Below are positions 33,381 through 43,667 of a DNA stretch of 64,000 nt, piece by piece (the stretch's first letter is position 1; the number at the start of each line of letters is the position of its first letter). Made by a program: the position numbers and the translations under genes. The notes below the pieces were generated by a model, which had not been told where the DNA came from, searched no databases, and worked only from the letters and a program-made list of their open reading frames with translations. The stretch covers positions 2,294,001 to 2,358,000 of the forward strand of contig JASISA010000027.1 in NCBI GenBank assembly GCA_031771865.1, read 5' to 3'. This stretch comes from Nothophaeocryptopus gaeumannii. Taxonomy: Eukaryota; Ascomycota; Dothideomycetes; Mycosphaerellales; Mycosphaerellaceae.

Positions 33381-34490
33381 TTAATCGCCCCAAAGTACCC
33401 GACTAGCCGGCGTCATCGTCCCCTCGACCTTCTCTCCGCCATCTTCTAGCGTCATCTTCCTCTCCACAAGCCCTTTGTTGAAGAAGAAAGTAATGACGAG
33501 GAACCCTTTCATGGCCGCGACCACGACAAGAACCGCGCTTAGGCTTCTCGTTCTCAGCACGGCGGAACCGATAAAACATCCCATAAGCATGCTTGCAAAG
33601 AACGCCAATCTCCGATTCCTCTTCGCGTTCTTCAGTTTGAAGATCTTCTTATCCGCGCAGAGTTGTATCAGCGAACCGGTAATCATAGTCGTGTTGAGTT
33701 CCGGCATGTTGACGTTCAGAGCGTTGACTATCTGTCCTGATTCTGCGAAACTTAGCAGCGCAAGTATCGCCATAGCACCAGACCCAGTTCCTTTGCGCGA
33801 GTAGAAGTAGCGAATAGCTGCGGCGCCAAGCACGAGGAGTGCTTGGAAAAGGTTTGATACAAAGAGCCAAATTCTTCGCCTTTGACGAGAAAAGTGTCCA
33901 ATGTGGCCAAAGAAGACTGCTCCGATGATGAACACGCCCATCGACACGCCGACGTTCTTCTCTACCCCCGGATCGAGTGCAGGAAGACGCAAAGCATAGA
34001 GTGCGAGGAACAGAGTGTTACCGGTTTGCTTTGAAGCGAATACTCGGTATTGTGTGTACGTCATGGCGTCCAGGGCTCCCGTCACCATCGTCATGAGAAG
34101 CAGCTGGCACTCAAGATAAATATCACCGGCAACTTCCTGAAACAAATATGTATTCCATGCTCGAGGTGTGGGTAGGCGAGGATAGGAGTAAGGAGGCTCG
34201 CAGATGGCGACTGACGCATCGGGAGGGCTCTGTCAGAAGCGTAAGTCTTATGATAGATTCTTGATCGGTGAAGAGGGACGTACATTTGAGTCATCTGGAT
34301 TCTGCTGATGACCAAGATCATTCAGTTTGTCGGTAGCTGTCGTATCTGACGACTTCGTTCGCTCCTCAATGGCCGGGAAATGAGGCTTGCCCTTTGAGGG
34401 GAGCTTTTGAAGAGCATTCGCGAGCTCTGGTGCCGTGACGGAGCGAGCTGTCCCGGGCCGCGTTGGTGAGGGGGGTATAGAGTATGCCAT
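33381..34490 (-). CDS. DUF1275 (YoaK-type) membrane protein
   Basis: Exons 34490-34284 and 34229-33381 (54 bp intron, phase 0) encode 351 residues. The N-terminal 95 residues are hydrophilic and Ser/Pro-rich, with EERTKSSDTTATDKLNDLG. After the junction comes WNTYLFQEVAGDIYLECQ and six or so hydrophobic helices, including the family signature YTQYRVFASKQTGNTLFLA and the paired segment SGQIVNALNVNMPELNTTM. DUF1275 proteins are widespread in fungi and bacteria as integral membrane proteins of unknown function; transport has been suggested from their topology only. The splice is well supported because the conserved N-terminal family residues lie across it. Confidence 0.88.
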
Positions 34491-36936
34491 TCTGAGGGTC
34501 TATCATTGATCGTGAAAGTTGTCGTGCGAGGCTAGCCGCGGGACGAATTGAGGTAACTGTTCTGTAAGTGGCCAGACGAAATTGAACGCAAGTATTGCGT
34601 TGAGATAGAAATGTGAAAGTGGCAATGAACAGGGACACCCTAATTCAGCGATCTTGAAAGATATAAAAGTGAACAACCTACAATCGAGGGCCAAGACGGG
34701 GATATATGACCTTATCCGCCTGCCATGTACAGTTCACTGGATTTCGTGCGACTGCTGACGACGAGAGTTGGTGTTCTTGGCTGTGCGGCAATTGCGATTA
34801 GCGCAGAGTGTCCGTTTGCTCTGACATGCACGTCGCAAATGCTCCGCGAGAGCTTGTCGACAGTGGGTGAAACATTCTCTCTGGCGCTATCAACTGCACC
34901 GCGAACCTTCTGGAGGCGTGGGACGGAGACATTTTGCTCGGCCTGGTCCACAGTCCAGGGGCGGCGGTGGTAGGCTGCAGGACCCGGAGTAGCGCGGTGC
35001 AAGGACGTTTACTGATCGGCCTATCCGTGGTGAGAAGGGAAAGGCGTGGCGTGGCGTGTTGCATGTGCGGTGCGATGGTTTCAGCAGCGATATGATGAGG
35101 TGTGTGTGGATCGAGCACAGATGATGTCAAAATCTGGCCAAGACTTTCCAGTGCATTAGAACTATTTCATCGTCATCAACGAGCCCGAGTTTGTTCGCAC
35201 ATGCCAAGCCGCGAGGAAACCGTCACCGCGGCCGCCCAGTCTCGACTCGACACCACTCGTTCATGCGCTGCTTGGCACCCTAGCATTCCAGATATCCGAA
35301 GTGCGAGGCTTCAAAGGCTTTGTGGTCGTCGTTTGGCATCCAACGACCTCAGAGTCCTCACTGCAATCGATGGAGATGCTAGTACGCGTGTCGAGATCGA
35401 GAAGCAATGCATATTGCATGAAGAACGAACGTCAGGACAAGAACACTTACATGTCGGCAACCTGGGCCATCTTTGCGACCGACCCACTGCCCGCCAATGT
35501 TCCGATGTGGATCCCGAGCATTCGATTCCCAACATACCCTCTAGCTTCGACCATCTTTGCGATCCGTACCAACCACGAAACCACTGAGCTTTCGATGGAC
35601 GACCTTGCGTTCCTGAACAAGCTTACGAAGGTGCATCTCGCGGAGAGACAAGCAACGCAAGACTCCGTCCATGAAGCAGTAAGGACGTCCCCGACATAGC
35701 ATGCTCTGATGGAGAACGTTCATCCCTTGTCGAACGCATGTGATGTGGCAGTGCTTGGCCCTGGCCCAATCTACGCGGAGCGAATGACTGCCCTCAGGGT
35801 ACTGAAGCCCGGTCGGGTGTCTATCGTAACCTCACTTCATGCCCAGACCAGCTCATGCCTTACCAATCAGTCATCAGTGCCCAAGAACGAAGCTGATCCC
35901 TCATACAATCCCAAAGGGTCTTTGATTTGCTCTGTTTCGCGTTGGCCATAAGCACCATAAGCAAGCAAGCAGATAACTTCATCAACTCGCGGCCACACCA
36001 CTCCACATTCCGGAGACCTGCAGATCCGGAGCTTGGCCAGATGAAACGCCTCTGCGCCAAGTCACCGAGAACCAAGACTTCAGGATCGTACTAAGCAGGA
36101 TCAACAAGCGCTCCCAAGCAGCTTTAAGCACCAACAACGGCTGCTATTTCCCTGGTCACAACGTCGTGTTGCGTTTCTAACCTGAAATCTGCATGTGCTG
36201 CATGAGTTGCCGGGATTGAGATGAATGTCTTGACGCCCACTGGCATGCTACCGGACCAATATTTATCCTCAAGAGCTTTGTTCGTAATTCTGCCCCTTGC
36301 TGTTCGGTGGGGGACATCATACACTTCGATGCACTTCCCGCTACCGCTGCATCTCTCCCTGTCGATGCATCATGTACAAATTGTTCCTGCACTCGGACGG
36401 ATCAGACAACAGTTTCTCCGCATGAGCAAAATACCACATCTGGACAATCCCACCTCCAAACCAAAGCAGCATCCTGGAATCGTACGAGGCCTATTCGTCA
36501 ACCATACCCACTGCCCCTTCATCAGTTCTCTTGGAACCTGCTCACATTGTGTGCTAAATATTGCATCCCATGCAAAAGCTTACAAATCAAGTAAGACATT
36601 GATCTAAGCAATGCCGTTGGGAATGGCTCTAGGCAGCTTTCTCATACTCCCATGGCAGCACGTGCGCCATTGGATTCGGAACTCATGTCGGCTTTGGACG
36701 AAGGTCTGCTCCTCGAAGCCCAAGTTGCATGTGCTGCATCCGTGCTCGAAAACCACGAGTCTCGTTCAGACGATCCTATTCGGGCATCGCAAACACTCGG
36801 TATCCACGGAGCGTATAGAACGTATGTGAGTGAGAAAGCTTTCATGCTCTTGTAAACAAATACGTCCTCACCAATCCTGGGTATCATGCATCTATCGTCT
36901 CTATGCTAATTCATAAGTCATGTCATCACGCAGCAT
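34491..36936. other. 2.4 kb gene-poor region
   Basis: No clear gene is seen. The best candidate is a frame open from about 35163 to 35699 on the plus strand (178 codons, no early ATG, TAG just upstream) that reads FVRTCQAARKPSPRPP and MWIPSIRFPTYPLASTIFAI, without a recognised family. It may be a gene relic. Smaller frames (36652-36855 plus and 36124-36324 minus) look accidental. No transposon ends or long repeats were noticed. Confidence 0.4.
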
Positions 36937-38358
36937 TCAGAAAGTCGGACCAGTCCATCTCTTCGCATTGTACAACCATGCAGATGCAATCGACCAGCTT
37001 CTCGCACACAGCATGAACGAGTCCAATCCCGAGAAAGATCTCTTCGTCTGAAAGCTCCCTGCCACAGGAACTTTAGTCTTCGACTTCATCCAACTCGACT
37101 CCCTACTCTTCTTACTCAACCCAAGCAATCCTCCCGCAACCTGGTTGCCCTGAACGCCATTATTCGCAAGCAACGTCCCATCACTTAACGGCAAAGCGGC
37201 CATCCTCACCCACTCCTTCATCAGTCCAGGACTGTTCGCGAGCGTGGAGTTCGCCATAGCATATGCAATGATTCCAGTAACGTGCGGAGTAGCCATCGAA
37301 GTCCCCGAGAGGGTATTCACCATATTCGGTTGTCCTGGCCATGCGCTGATGATGTTTACGCCTGGAGCGTACACGTCCACACAGCTGCCATGGTTTGAGA
37401 AGCTGGCTCGTTGTGCGTTTATGTCGACGGCTCCGACGGTGATGGCGCCGCCATGATTACCTCCAGAGGACGCGGGTGAAGAATTGCACGCGTCTTCGCC
37501 GTTGTTGCCCGCTGCTACAGCTGTATGGATTCCGGCTTGGACTGCGGCTTCTACTGCTTGGTTGATAGAGGAGACGGCGCCGGTTGAGGCCAGGGACATG
37601 GAGATTACGGAGCCAGTGAAGGCGTCCCCTGCCTTTTTGCGGGCATCGTGGCGTTGTATTACGTAGTCGATGCCGGCTACGACGTTGGAACTCCAGCCTC
37701 CGCCGTCGGCGTCCAAGGTTTTCACGCCAAAGATGTTGGCGTTGGAGGCTACGCCAAGAATGGCGCCGGCTGCTGTACCGGAGACGTGTGTGCCGTGGCC
37801 GTCTTTGTCGCTCATGTCGTTGTCATAAGACCATATCATGCTAGCGCGGCCTCCGAAAACGTTGTGAGCAGTGTAGATTCCAGTGTCCAGGATGTAAATG
37901 TCTGCATTCGTGCCAAGAGAAGCATCTGCATATGAGTAGGTGTAGTCCATAGCCGAGGGACTGCCAGCAACCAGGTTCGATGTTGAAATTCTCTGAAGGC
38001 CCCAGGGCGCATCTGACCTGGTATCGTAGCCAGTAGCGCTCCCTCTGCTCACCGACACAGCCTTCTCCACAGTCGAAATGTCACTCATATTGGCCAAAAG
38101 ATCTAGGCAATGCGACTTCATAAAAGCGGCGAAGCCGTGGAACGCGCTGTTGTTGAAGACATGGCGGACATCTGGATGGTCTTCGTGAAGATCAAGCCGC
38201 TTGAGCACTTCCGCAACTCGTGGAGGAATAGATGCGTTCTTGTCAACGATGACAATGTGTTCTTCGCCTCCGGATTCATGAGTGGACACTGGCGCACTGT
38301 TGGCAAAACTCGAGATGAGTGCTCCGGGCAAGAGAAGAATCCTAAAGAGGCCGCGCAT
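36937..38358 (-). CDS. Secreted subtilisin-like serine protease (S8A, proteinase K type)
   Basis: A single frame of 473 residues starts at the ATG at 38358. It has a signal peptide (about 1-21, FRILLLPGALISSFANSA), an inhibitor I9 propeptide (about 33-105, EEHIVIVDKNA) and a catalytic domain (about 115-410). The triad is Asp158 (YILDTGIY), His188 (KDGHGTHVSGT) and Ser354 (SGTSMATPH), with oxyanion Asn285 (VAAGNNGED). Family length and the GNQVAGGLLG end of the mature domain fit extracellular fungal proteases. After that point the frame carries another 60 basic residues (LSKKSRESSWMKSKTK onward) that are unusual for the family. They may be a processed tail or unspliced intron sequence. It should degrade protein outside the cell. 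Confidence 0.93.
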   Translation of the reverse strand: MRGLFRILLLPGALISSFANSAPVSTHESGGEEHIVIVDKNASIPPRVAEVLKRLDLHEDHPDVRHVFNNSAFHGFAAFMKSHCLDLLANMSDISTVEKAVSVSRGSATGYDTRSDAPWGLQRISTSNLVAGSPSAMDYTYSYADASLGTNADIYILDTGIYTAHNVFGGRASMIWSYDNDMSDKDGHGTHVSGTAAGAILGVASNANIFGVKTLDADGGGWSSNVVAGIDYVIQRHDARKKAGDAFTGSVISMSLASTGAVSSINQAVEAAVQAGIHTAVAAGNNGEDACNSSPASSGGNHGGAITVGAVDINAQRASFSNHGSCVDVYAPGVNIISAWPGQPNMVNTLSGTSMATPHVTGIIAYAMANSTLANSPGLMKEWVRMAALPLSDGTLLANNGVQGNQVAGGLLGLSKKSRESSWMKSKTKVPVAGSFQTKRSFSGLDSFMLCARSWSIASAWLYNAKRWTGPTF

Positions 38359-39458
38359 GATGGCCAGTGGTGCGGTTCCAAGATCGTTGGTTCTTAGCTG
38401 ATCAAGCGAAAGTCTCTGGGATGCAATTGTTGCAGTTCCGTGCCAGCACGGAGATTGAATGAGAGTAACTGAAGCAGAAAAGCAACACCGAAAAGACCGT
38501 CAAGCTCCAGAGAGAAAGAATTGGATTGCAAGCAACCGAGTGAAGGAAGTAAGTAAAGGCGTAGTTATTGTTATTTTGAGACAACACTACCTACCATTGT
38601 CAACGCCTCAAACACGCGCGAGTCTTGTGTCGCAGTCGAGAATAGAGTTGGAAACGCATTGTCGGAGATGGTGGTTTCGCTTTGACTGTGCGATCTGCAG
38701 GCGATTGCTGCAGAGGCATGTTGTGATGGTAGAACGGGCGGGCATATCCAGAAACAGGACGTGAAGTCGAGAGCGCGGTCTGGCGGCACCAATCGATGCG
38801 CGTGGCAGGTGCGCTCCCGGGCTTGGCTGAAACGAGTCGCAGGCGCGGGCGCATGTCACTGTCGAATGCTCTGGAGACGCGGCGGATGGTGTCTTGAGGC
38901 TAGGATTTCACCCTTCTTCGCTGCTGCGAGACACCGTTAAAGGTCTCGTGGTGTTGTGAAGAGGACAGCGTGAACATTCACTAACATCTAGAGAGGGTCA
39001 TGCATGATTCACGGCAGTTCGGCCTACGAGAGACGGCGTGTGGGTGGGTCGTGGATCCGGATTAATGGAAGGCGGGTTAGTCCAATTGCCTCTCTTCCTT
39101 CGCCACCACGCCTGTGAAGACACGCACCAAGGGAGATTGACCTGACGTTCGGCTATATCACATGGGATAGGATAGGCAAAACATCAAAACCTCTACTGCT
39201 GCCACCTCAAATTCGTAAGTCGTTGCTACAATCTTTCTCCGTGACCATCCAGTGCAGCTTCATTGGTGCACTGTCCTTCATACCGCCAATGCTAGCCCGC
39301 TTCTCAAGAGCTTCCAGACACGAATCTTTCTCCGCCCTCTGGTAATATTCCGCGCCCTCTGGTCGTTGAAGTCCGAATCTGTCTGCCATTTCTACGGCAC
39401 AGTCTCTATTGTCTCATCCTGTCCACGAACCGAAATCCTCTCCGACCCAGCTTCCGCA
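38359..39458. other. 1.1 kb divergent intergenic region
   Basis: This is the promoter region of the protease on one side and of the acidic protein on the other. The frame of the acidic protein is open upstream to 39252 but lacks an ATG there. No gene or repeat is supported. Confidence 0.45.
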
Positions 39459-40619
39459 ATGCACTTGGCCCCGCCGCCCAACGCTAGAGATATCCTGCCA
39501 CCGCTCCTCGCTTGCCTGCCTACCGCCTTCACAGCTCCCAGACCTCCTCCAGCTCTGCTACCACTACTAGCGCCTATTCTTCGCCAGCGTGTGAGCTTCC
39601 TCTCGGGCAATACGACCAATGGCTGGCTGCCGTTGCTGTCATGGGACACGAGGAGGGGCGCCAGTCTGCCCAAGGCGGTAGAAGACATAAATCTTGAGCC
39701 TCACCCTGTCTCGGGGGAGCTTGAACTCGATGACGTGAGGCCCGCCAAATACAGAAGACTGGATCAGGAGACTTTGCAGGCAAGGCTCGAAGTGGAACAG
39801 TTCGGACTACTCCCAATATACGTATGGTGCGAGAAAGACGAGCACGGTGGGACCGATCCTGGATGGAAGCTGGCGGAGCTAAGAACACTCGACGATATCG
39901 AAGATGGCACAGAGTGGTTTGACACGCCCTCTGAAGCAAACGATGCTATAGGGGCTCGAACATCAGGAGGAGGGTCAAATGGCAACGCATCAGCGGCTCA
40001 AACTGCTGGCGAAGAGTCGGAGGGCGATAACGACGATTACTGGGCTGCATACGACAAGTCGGACGGTGGCCGTACACCTGCGAAGCGATCGCCAGCACCT
40101 GTACCGAACTCGACATACCAAATGACTAATCGAGCAGAGGCCGACTACTACGCACGGTATGGGGAAGAGGTGCAGCCAGCAATGGATGCTCACGACCCAG
40201 ACGAGGAGACAGAGGAAACTGGCCAGAGTTCTCTCAACGGCCAGACCATCAATGAGATGTCAGGCTACCATGCGTCATTACAGCCACATTCCGACTGGAA
40301 AGACATACAACAACATGACTCTGCTCATACGACCTCGAACGAGCAAAGTCCAGATCAGACCCACAATCATCTGTCTATGCCGCGGCCTATATCTCCAACT
40401 TCATCACATTCCAGTGTTGATCGACTAGAAGAGCGAGCGGCGGAGATGAGCTCGGGTCAAATATCAAACGACCATGCACAGCTTGCCGTGAAACAGCATG
40501 TGAGCACTGAGATCAAGAGTCTGTTCCGCCTGGCGAAGGCGTCTGGGATGGACCGCGCGGAGTTTGAGCGAGTCGTGACGAGAGAACTGGAAGTTCTGTC
40601 CATAATTGATGATAATTGA
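39459..40619 (+). CDS. Conserved acidic fungal protein of unknown function
   Basis: An open frame of 386 residues is taken from the ATG at 39459, where a protein-like start appears (MHLAPPPNARDILPPLLACL). A possible upstream reading to 39252 has no ATG. The first 130 residues are ordered: hydrophobic helices, then VSFLSGNTTNGWLPLLSWD and LLPIYVWCEKDEHGG. Residues 170-330 are acidic and low-complexity (EESEGDNDDYWAAYDKSD, ADYYARYGEEV). The C-terminal 60 residues form a predicted helix (VKQHVSTEIKSLFRLAKASG, then FERVVTRELEVL). I do not recognise a named family, though the ordered N-terminal domain and C-terminal helix suggest a conserved regulatory or scaffold protein. Confidence 0.8.
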   Translation: MHLAPPPNARDILPPLLACLPTAFTAPRPPPALLPLLAPILRQRVSFLSGNTTNGWLPLLSWDTRRGASLPKAVEDINLEPHPVSGELELDDVRPAKYRRLDQETLQARLEVEQFGLLPIYVWCEKDEHGGTDPGWKLAELRTLDDIEDGTEWFDTPSEANDAIGARTSGGGSNGNASAAQTAGEESEGDNDDYWAAYDKSDGGRTPAKRSPAPVPNSTYQMTNRAEADYYARYGEEVQPAMDAHDPDEETEETGQSSLNGQTINEMSGYHASLQPHSDWKDIQQHDSAHTTSNEQSPDQTHNHLSMPRPISPTSSHSSVDRLEERAAEMSSGQISNDHAQLAVKQHVSTEIKSLFRLAKASGMDRAEFERVVTRELEVLSIIDDN

Positions 40620-41588
40620 GGCCAGGAGGCAATCTCGGTCTTGAATTCCAACAACTTGATGATGGGTCCAGTAGTGTGGTAGCATGGCACTAGCAGTCAT
40701 ATGCATAGCGGCGGGTTGTACAGCGATGTTTTCAACGGAATAAGGCTCTTTGTACATATATCGCCATTAGTGATCTCGGTACGAACGACGTCAAAGTATT
40801 CCGAAACGCAATCTTAGCTTCGCTGTCGCTCCGGTACTCAAGGCTCTGGTCTAAAAGAACAGAATGTGGTATAAGCCCTTCCTCGTACACTGTAACGCCT
40901 CCTTAGAGGATGAAGTACTCTCCAGATCGATGTCTCCTCACAGATCTTCCACGTGATTTGCGTCACCCGCTCAGATGGAAATTCGTTGCCTCGAAGTAGT
41001 TCTCTACCAAGCTTTTTGAAATGCTTGATGGAGTGTCTTGGCCTCTCGGCCGTTCGCGTAGAGATGTCAAGTGTGGCGTCTGACGAAGCGCAGCAGAGCC
41101 GCTCCATGATGTGTGGTGTCGAGGCTCATCTCAGATAAATCAATATTCGGCAGTCCTATGCTTATTCAATGCAGCATGTACCATGTTTCTTCGAGAATCA
41201 TGGACGCTAAGAGCCACGTGTCCATGAGCAAAATCGTTCAGCTCGCGGCGCAGTGGCTGAGCTAGGGTCTCGTTTAGCAGAACAGACAACAAGGTGGGCG
41301 GTGCAAGTACGCGCAATCGCCGACGGCATGTGACTGTTCAAGAGTACCCATTCAGCCACACATTCTTAAACTGCGAATCGGCTACGATTGCGCACCTCGT
41401 GAAGATCTCCGCCCTCTGCTCCAGCACCTTCCTCCGATCACCTACCTCCTTCATCACCTCACCACAGCTGATTGCGCCTGCCACCTCGCCACTTGCTATC
41501 GACATCTCATAACTACAACCCATCACAAGCGCATACGACTTGCTCGACACTTATCTACTCAGCGCAGACAGCTCGGCAAATCAGCACG
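40620..41588. other. Intergenic region
   Basis: This 969-base stretch includes a minus-strand frame at 40838-41107 with an ATG but no recognisable family. An E-box CACGTG lies at 41215-41220, within 400 bases of the next gene's start. Confidence 0.4.
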
Positions 41589-42072
41589 ATGTCAAACCAA
41601 GGGTACTATCAAGGCGGACCTCAATATCCGCCGCAGTCTTAGTACGCGTCGCAACAACGTCATCAGGACACATCCTAGCGCTCTTACTGACGAATGTTCA
41701 CAGCGGCGGACAACCTGGGTATGGGGGACAGCGTAAGTACCTAGGTTAGACCTACAAGGGACGCTCGTTGTCCTACGTAGTGTCCTACCAATGTCTCAGA
41801 CCTGGATAAGTCTGTCCTAACCATTTCGAAGCACAATACGGCGGTCCACCCCCGATGCAGTACGGTTACCCACCACCCCAGCAGCAGCAGAGACAGTCCA
41901 AGGACCGAGGCTGCTTGGGAGCTTGCTTGGCGACTCTGTGCTGTTGCTTCGTTTGCGAGGAGGGATGCGAATGCTGCGCGGATTGCTGCGAGTGCTGTAA
42001 GTCATCGCGGATGGGTCGTGACTTTTAGGGCGTGAAGCTGACGCATTTGATATAGGCATGGACTGCTGCTAG
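41589..42072 (+). CDS. Small CYSTM-like cysteine-rich protein
   Basis: A four-exon gene with no long open frame: 41589-41641, 41704-41732, 41832-41996 and 42056-42072. It encodes 87 residues; introns are 62, 99 and 59 bp and all phases agree. The first half is Gly/Tyr/Pro/Gln-rich (SNQGYYQGGPQYPPQSYGGQ, PPPMQYGYPPPQQQQ). The second half begins at DRGCLGACLATLCCCFVCE and ends ECCADCCECCMDCC, with 13 cysteines in 34 residues. This is the layout of CYSTM (cysteine-rich transmembrane module) proteins, small tail-anchored membrane proteins linked to stress tolerance in fungi and plants. The 29 nt and 17 nt exons are very short, and the last one encodes the terminal MDCC. The protein may insert into the plasma membrane and may be palmitoylated. 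Confidence 0.85.
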
Positions 42073-42730
42073 AGCGTAATATGATATTCACGAGGAGAAA
42101 GAGCTGGGATAGCGGAGGATGAGGATGATGGACACACGGGAAGCATGTGACGATCACCTGAGTTCAGTCAGGTACGAGGAGCGGAAGATGGGACATGGAG
42201 ACAAAGGAACGTTCTCTCATATCTCTTTGCTGTGTACATGCTGGTCATCTGCGACAGTTCAGGTTTTGACAACTGTGTCTCGGAAGTTCTCATTATCTTT
42301 TGCTTGTTTTGTCTTGGAATCACGCTCCGTTTTCCACCCTAGTATTATGAACTGTAGGAGCGGCAAGATTCGTCCAAGTGCTGCGATCTGTACTCTTAGG
42401 TCGCTTGCCTCAGATTAATGCAGGGAACTCTACAGAACAGCATGACATCCGTATTCTGCTTTCCCATCTCAAAACACTGGAACCACTTCGTGAGGCGCAA
42501 TGCTCATATGTACCGACCAGGATGTTTCTCTGTGGCGAGCATGATGTGGCATGTGGCTGTGGAGTTTCTCTGCACGTGAAGGTAGCCAGTCAGACAGCGC
42601 CGTCCGCTCGTCTCTCTGAGACCGGTCTGCGTATTCCCGGAACACAATGTCCCAGTCCGAGGGTCATTGCCAGTCCAGAGCAACTCTGATGAATCGACTT
42701 TGGATGCAGTCGCGAAGCTGACTGTCAATT
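42073..42730. other. Convergent intergenic region
   Basis: These 658 bases hold the 3' ends of the CYSTM-like gene and TRS23. Open frames at 42119-42418 and 42378-42689 have no recognisable features. Confidence 0.45.
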
Positions 42731-43231
42731 TCAAGACGGCCTGACCAAATACGACCCAAGCGCTCGATCAAACTTCTCCACGCGGATAGGCATCTCCATA
42801 CTGTAAAACGGATTCTTCATCACAAAATCTCCATAGATCTCATAGCACCTTCTCACGACCAGATCCGTGTTAGGTTGCTCCGGACTGGTGAACAGCAAGA
42901 ACTTGACACCTGTCGGTGTCTGGAAACACGTCAACCGGAAATGGCTGCTCTCGAGACTCTCGATGCCTGTTGTGGGCGGTTTTCTGTTTCCTGGGATGTG
43001 TTGGGCTGGTGGTGCAGGATTTATGCTCCGGGAAATGGCGTGGATGCCGTGGAAGGTGCCGGCGAGGATGAGATAGTCGTTGGAGTCTAGTTTTTGGAGG
43101 CCCGGCGCGAAGGTACGGTTGTAGATGAGACCACCTGGAATGTGTAAGTGAATGTCTTGTGAGGTTAGTGAGTTGGAAGGGTGAGGAAGCTTACCAGCCT
43201 TGTTTATGACAAGGAGTGCAAAGACGACCAT
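42731..43231 (-). CDS. TRS23: TRAPP complex subunit Trs23 (TRAPPC4)
   Basis: Exons 43231-43195 and 43134-42731 (60 bp intron) give 146 residues. The splice restores the family N-terminus: LLVINKAG joined to GLIYNRTFAPGLQKL. The unspliced frame is also open, which could mislead automatic annotation. LDSNDYLILAGTFHGIHAIS and the C-terminal strands VKFLLFTSPEQP and CYEIYGDFVMKNPFYSMEMP complete a longin/sedlin-like fold. The PDZ-like insertion of the longer animal form is absent. Trs23 is a core subunit of the TRAPP tethering complex, which activates the Ypt1/Rab1 GTPase at the Golgi. It is divergent from the two-domain E2 gene over 436 bp. Confidence 0.93.
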   Translation of the reverse strand: MVVFALLVINKAGKLPHPSNSLTSQDIHLHIPGGLIYNRTFAPGLQKLDSNDYLILAGTFHGIHAISRSINPAPPAQHIPGNRKPPTTGIESLESSHFRLTCFQTPTGVKFLLFTSPEQPNTDLVVRRCYEIYGDFVMKNPFYSMEMPIRVEKFDRALGSYLVRPS

Positions 43232-43667
43232 GCTGGCTGTGCAGTGTTGAGGTTGACTGCTGATTATGTCTCGAACCCAAGATCGAACCTATCTGGTTGA
43301 ACTGCTCTTTCAGCTTGTGCAGTGTCATAGGCCAATTTCAAGAAGCCGGCATGTCCTGGGGAAGGTGCAAGGCAGGCATTGTATGGCCTCAGGCATGACT
43401 GAGGCAGGGTCCAGCTGCGGGCTACTCATTGCCCGGCCCACATCACACATATCCTGCTCGCTTCACTGAACGTCGAACTGCCCGCCCATGTGCGACCGCT
43501 GTTCACACGCTCTCAGGCTTCTTCACCACGGGGAGCCTGAGCATGCTTCAGCCTGCACTTCATGAGTGAAGCACTGCATCCGCGTACTTGAGGACCACCA
43601 CTCCTCCACGCCCCGCTACCTTCCACCTTTCCCACCCACCGCCGCGCTCCCCGACGCGCCAGCCGTC
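43232..43667. promoter_or_regulatory. Divergent promoter TRS23/two-domain E2
   Basis: These 436 bases separate the two start codons. The part near the E2 start (43590-43667) is C-rich, as is usual before fungal start codons. The E2 frame is open further upstream to 43566 without an ATG. No specific operator was recognised. Confidence 0.5.

Noticed and set aside
34491..36936. Transposon or RIP-mutated repeat in the gene-poor 2.4 kb
   Set aside because: No terminal repeats, no transposase or reverse transcriptase motif, and no obvious excess of TpA were seen by eye.
40838..41107. 89-codon minus-strand frame with an ATG start
   Set aside because: No recognised family, and an antisense frame of similar quality overlaps it. 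Evidence is too weak to call a gene.
43262..43285. GGGTTCGAGAC on the minus strand, another tRNA B-box look-alike
   Set aside because: The flanking bases form no cloverleaf, and it lies in the TRS23/E2 promoter.
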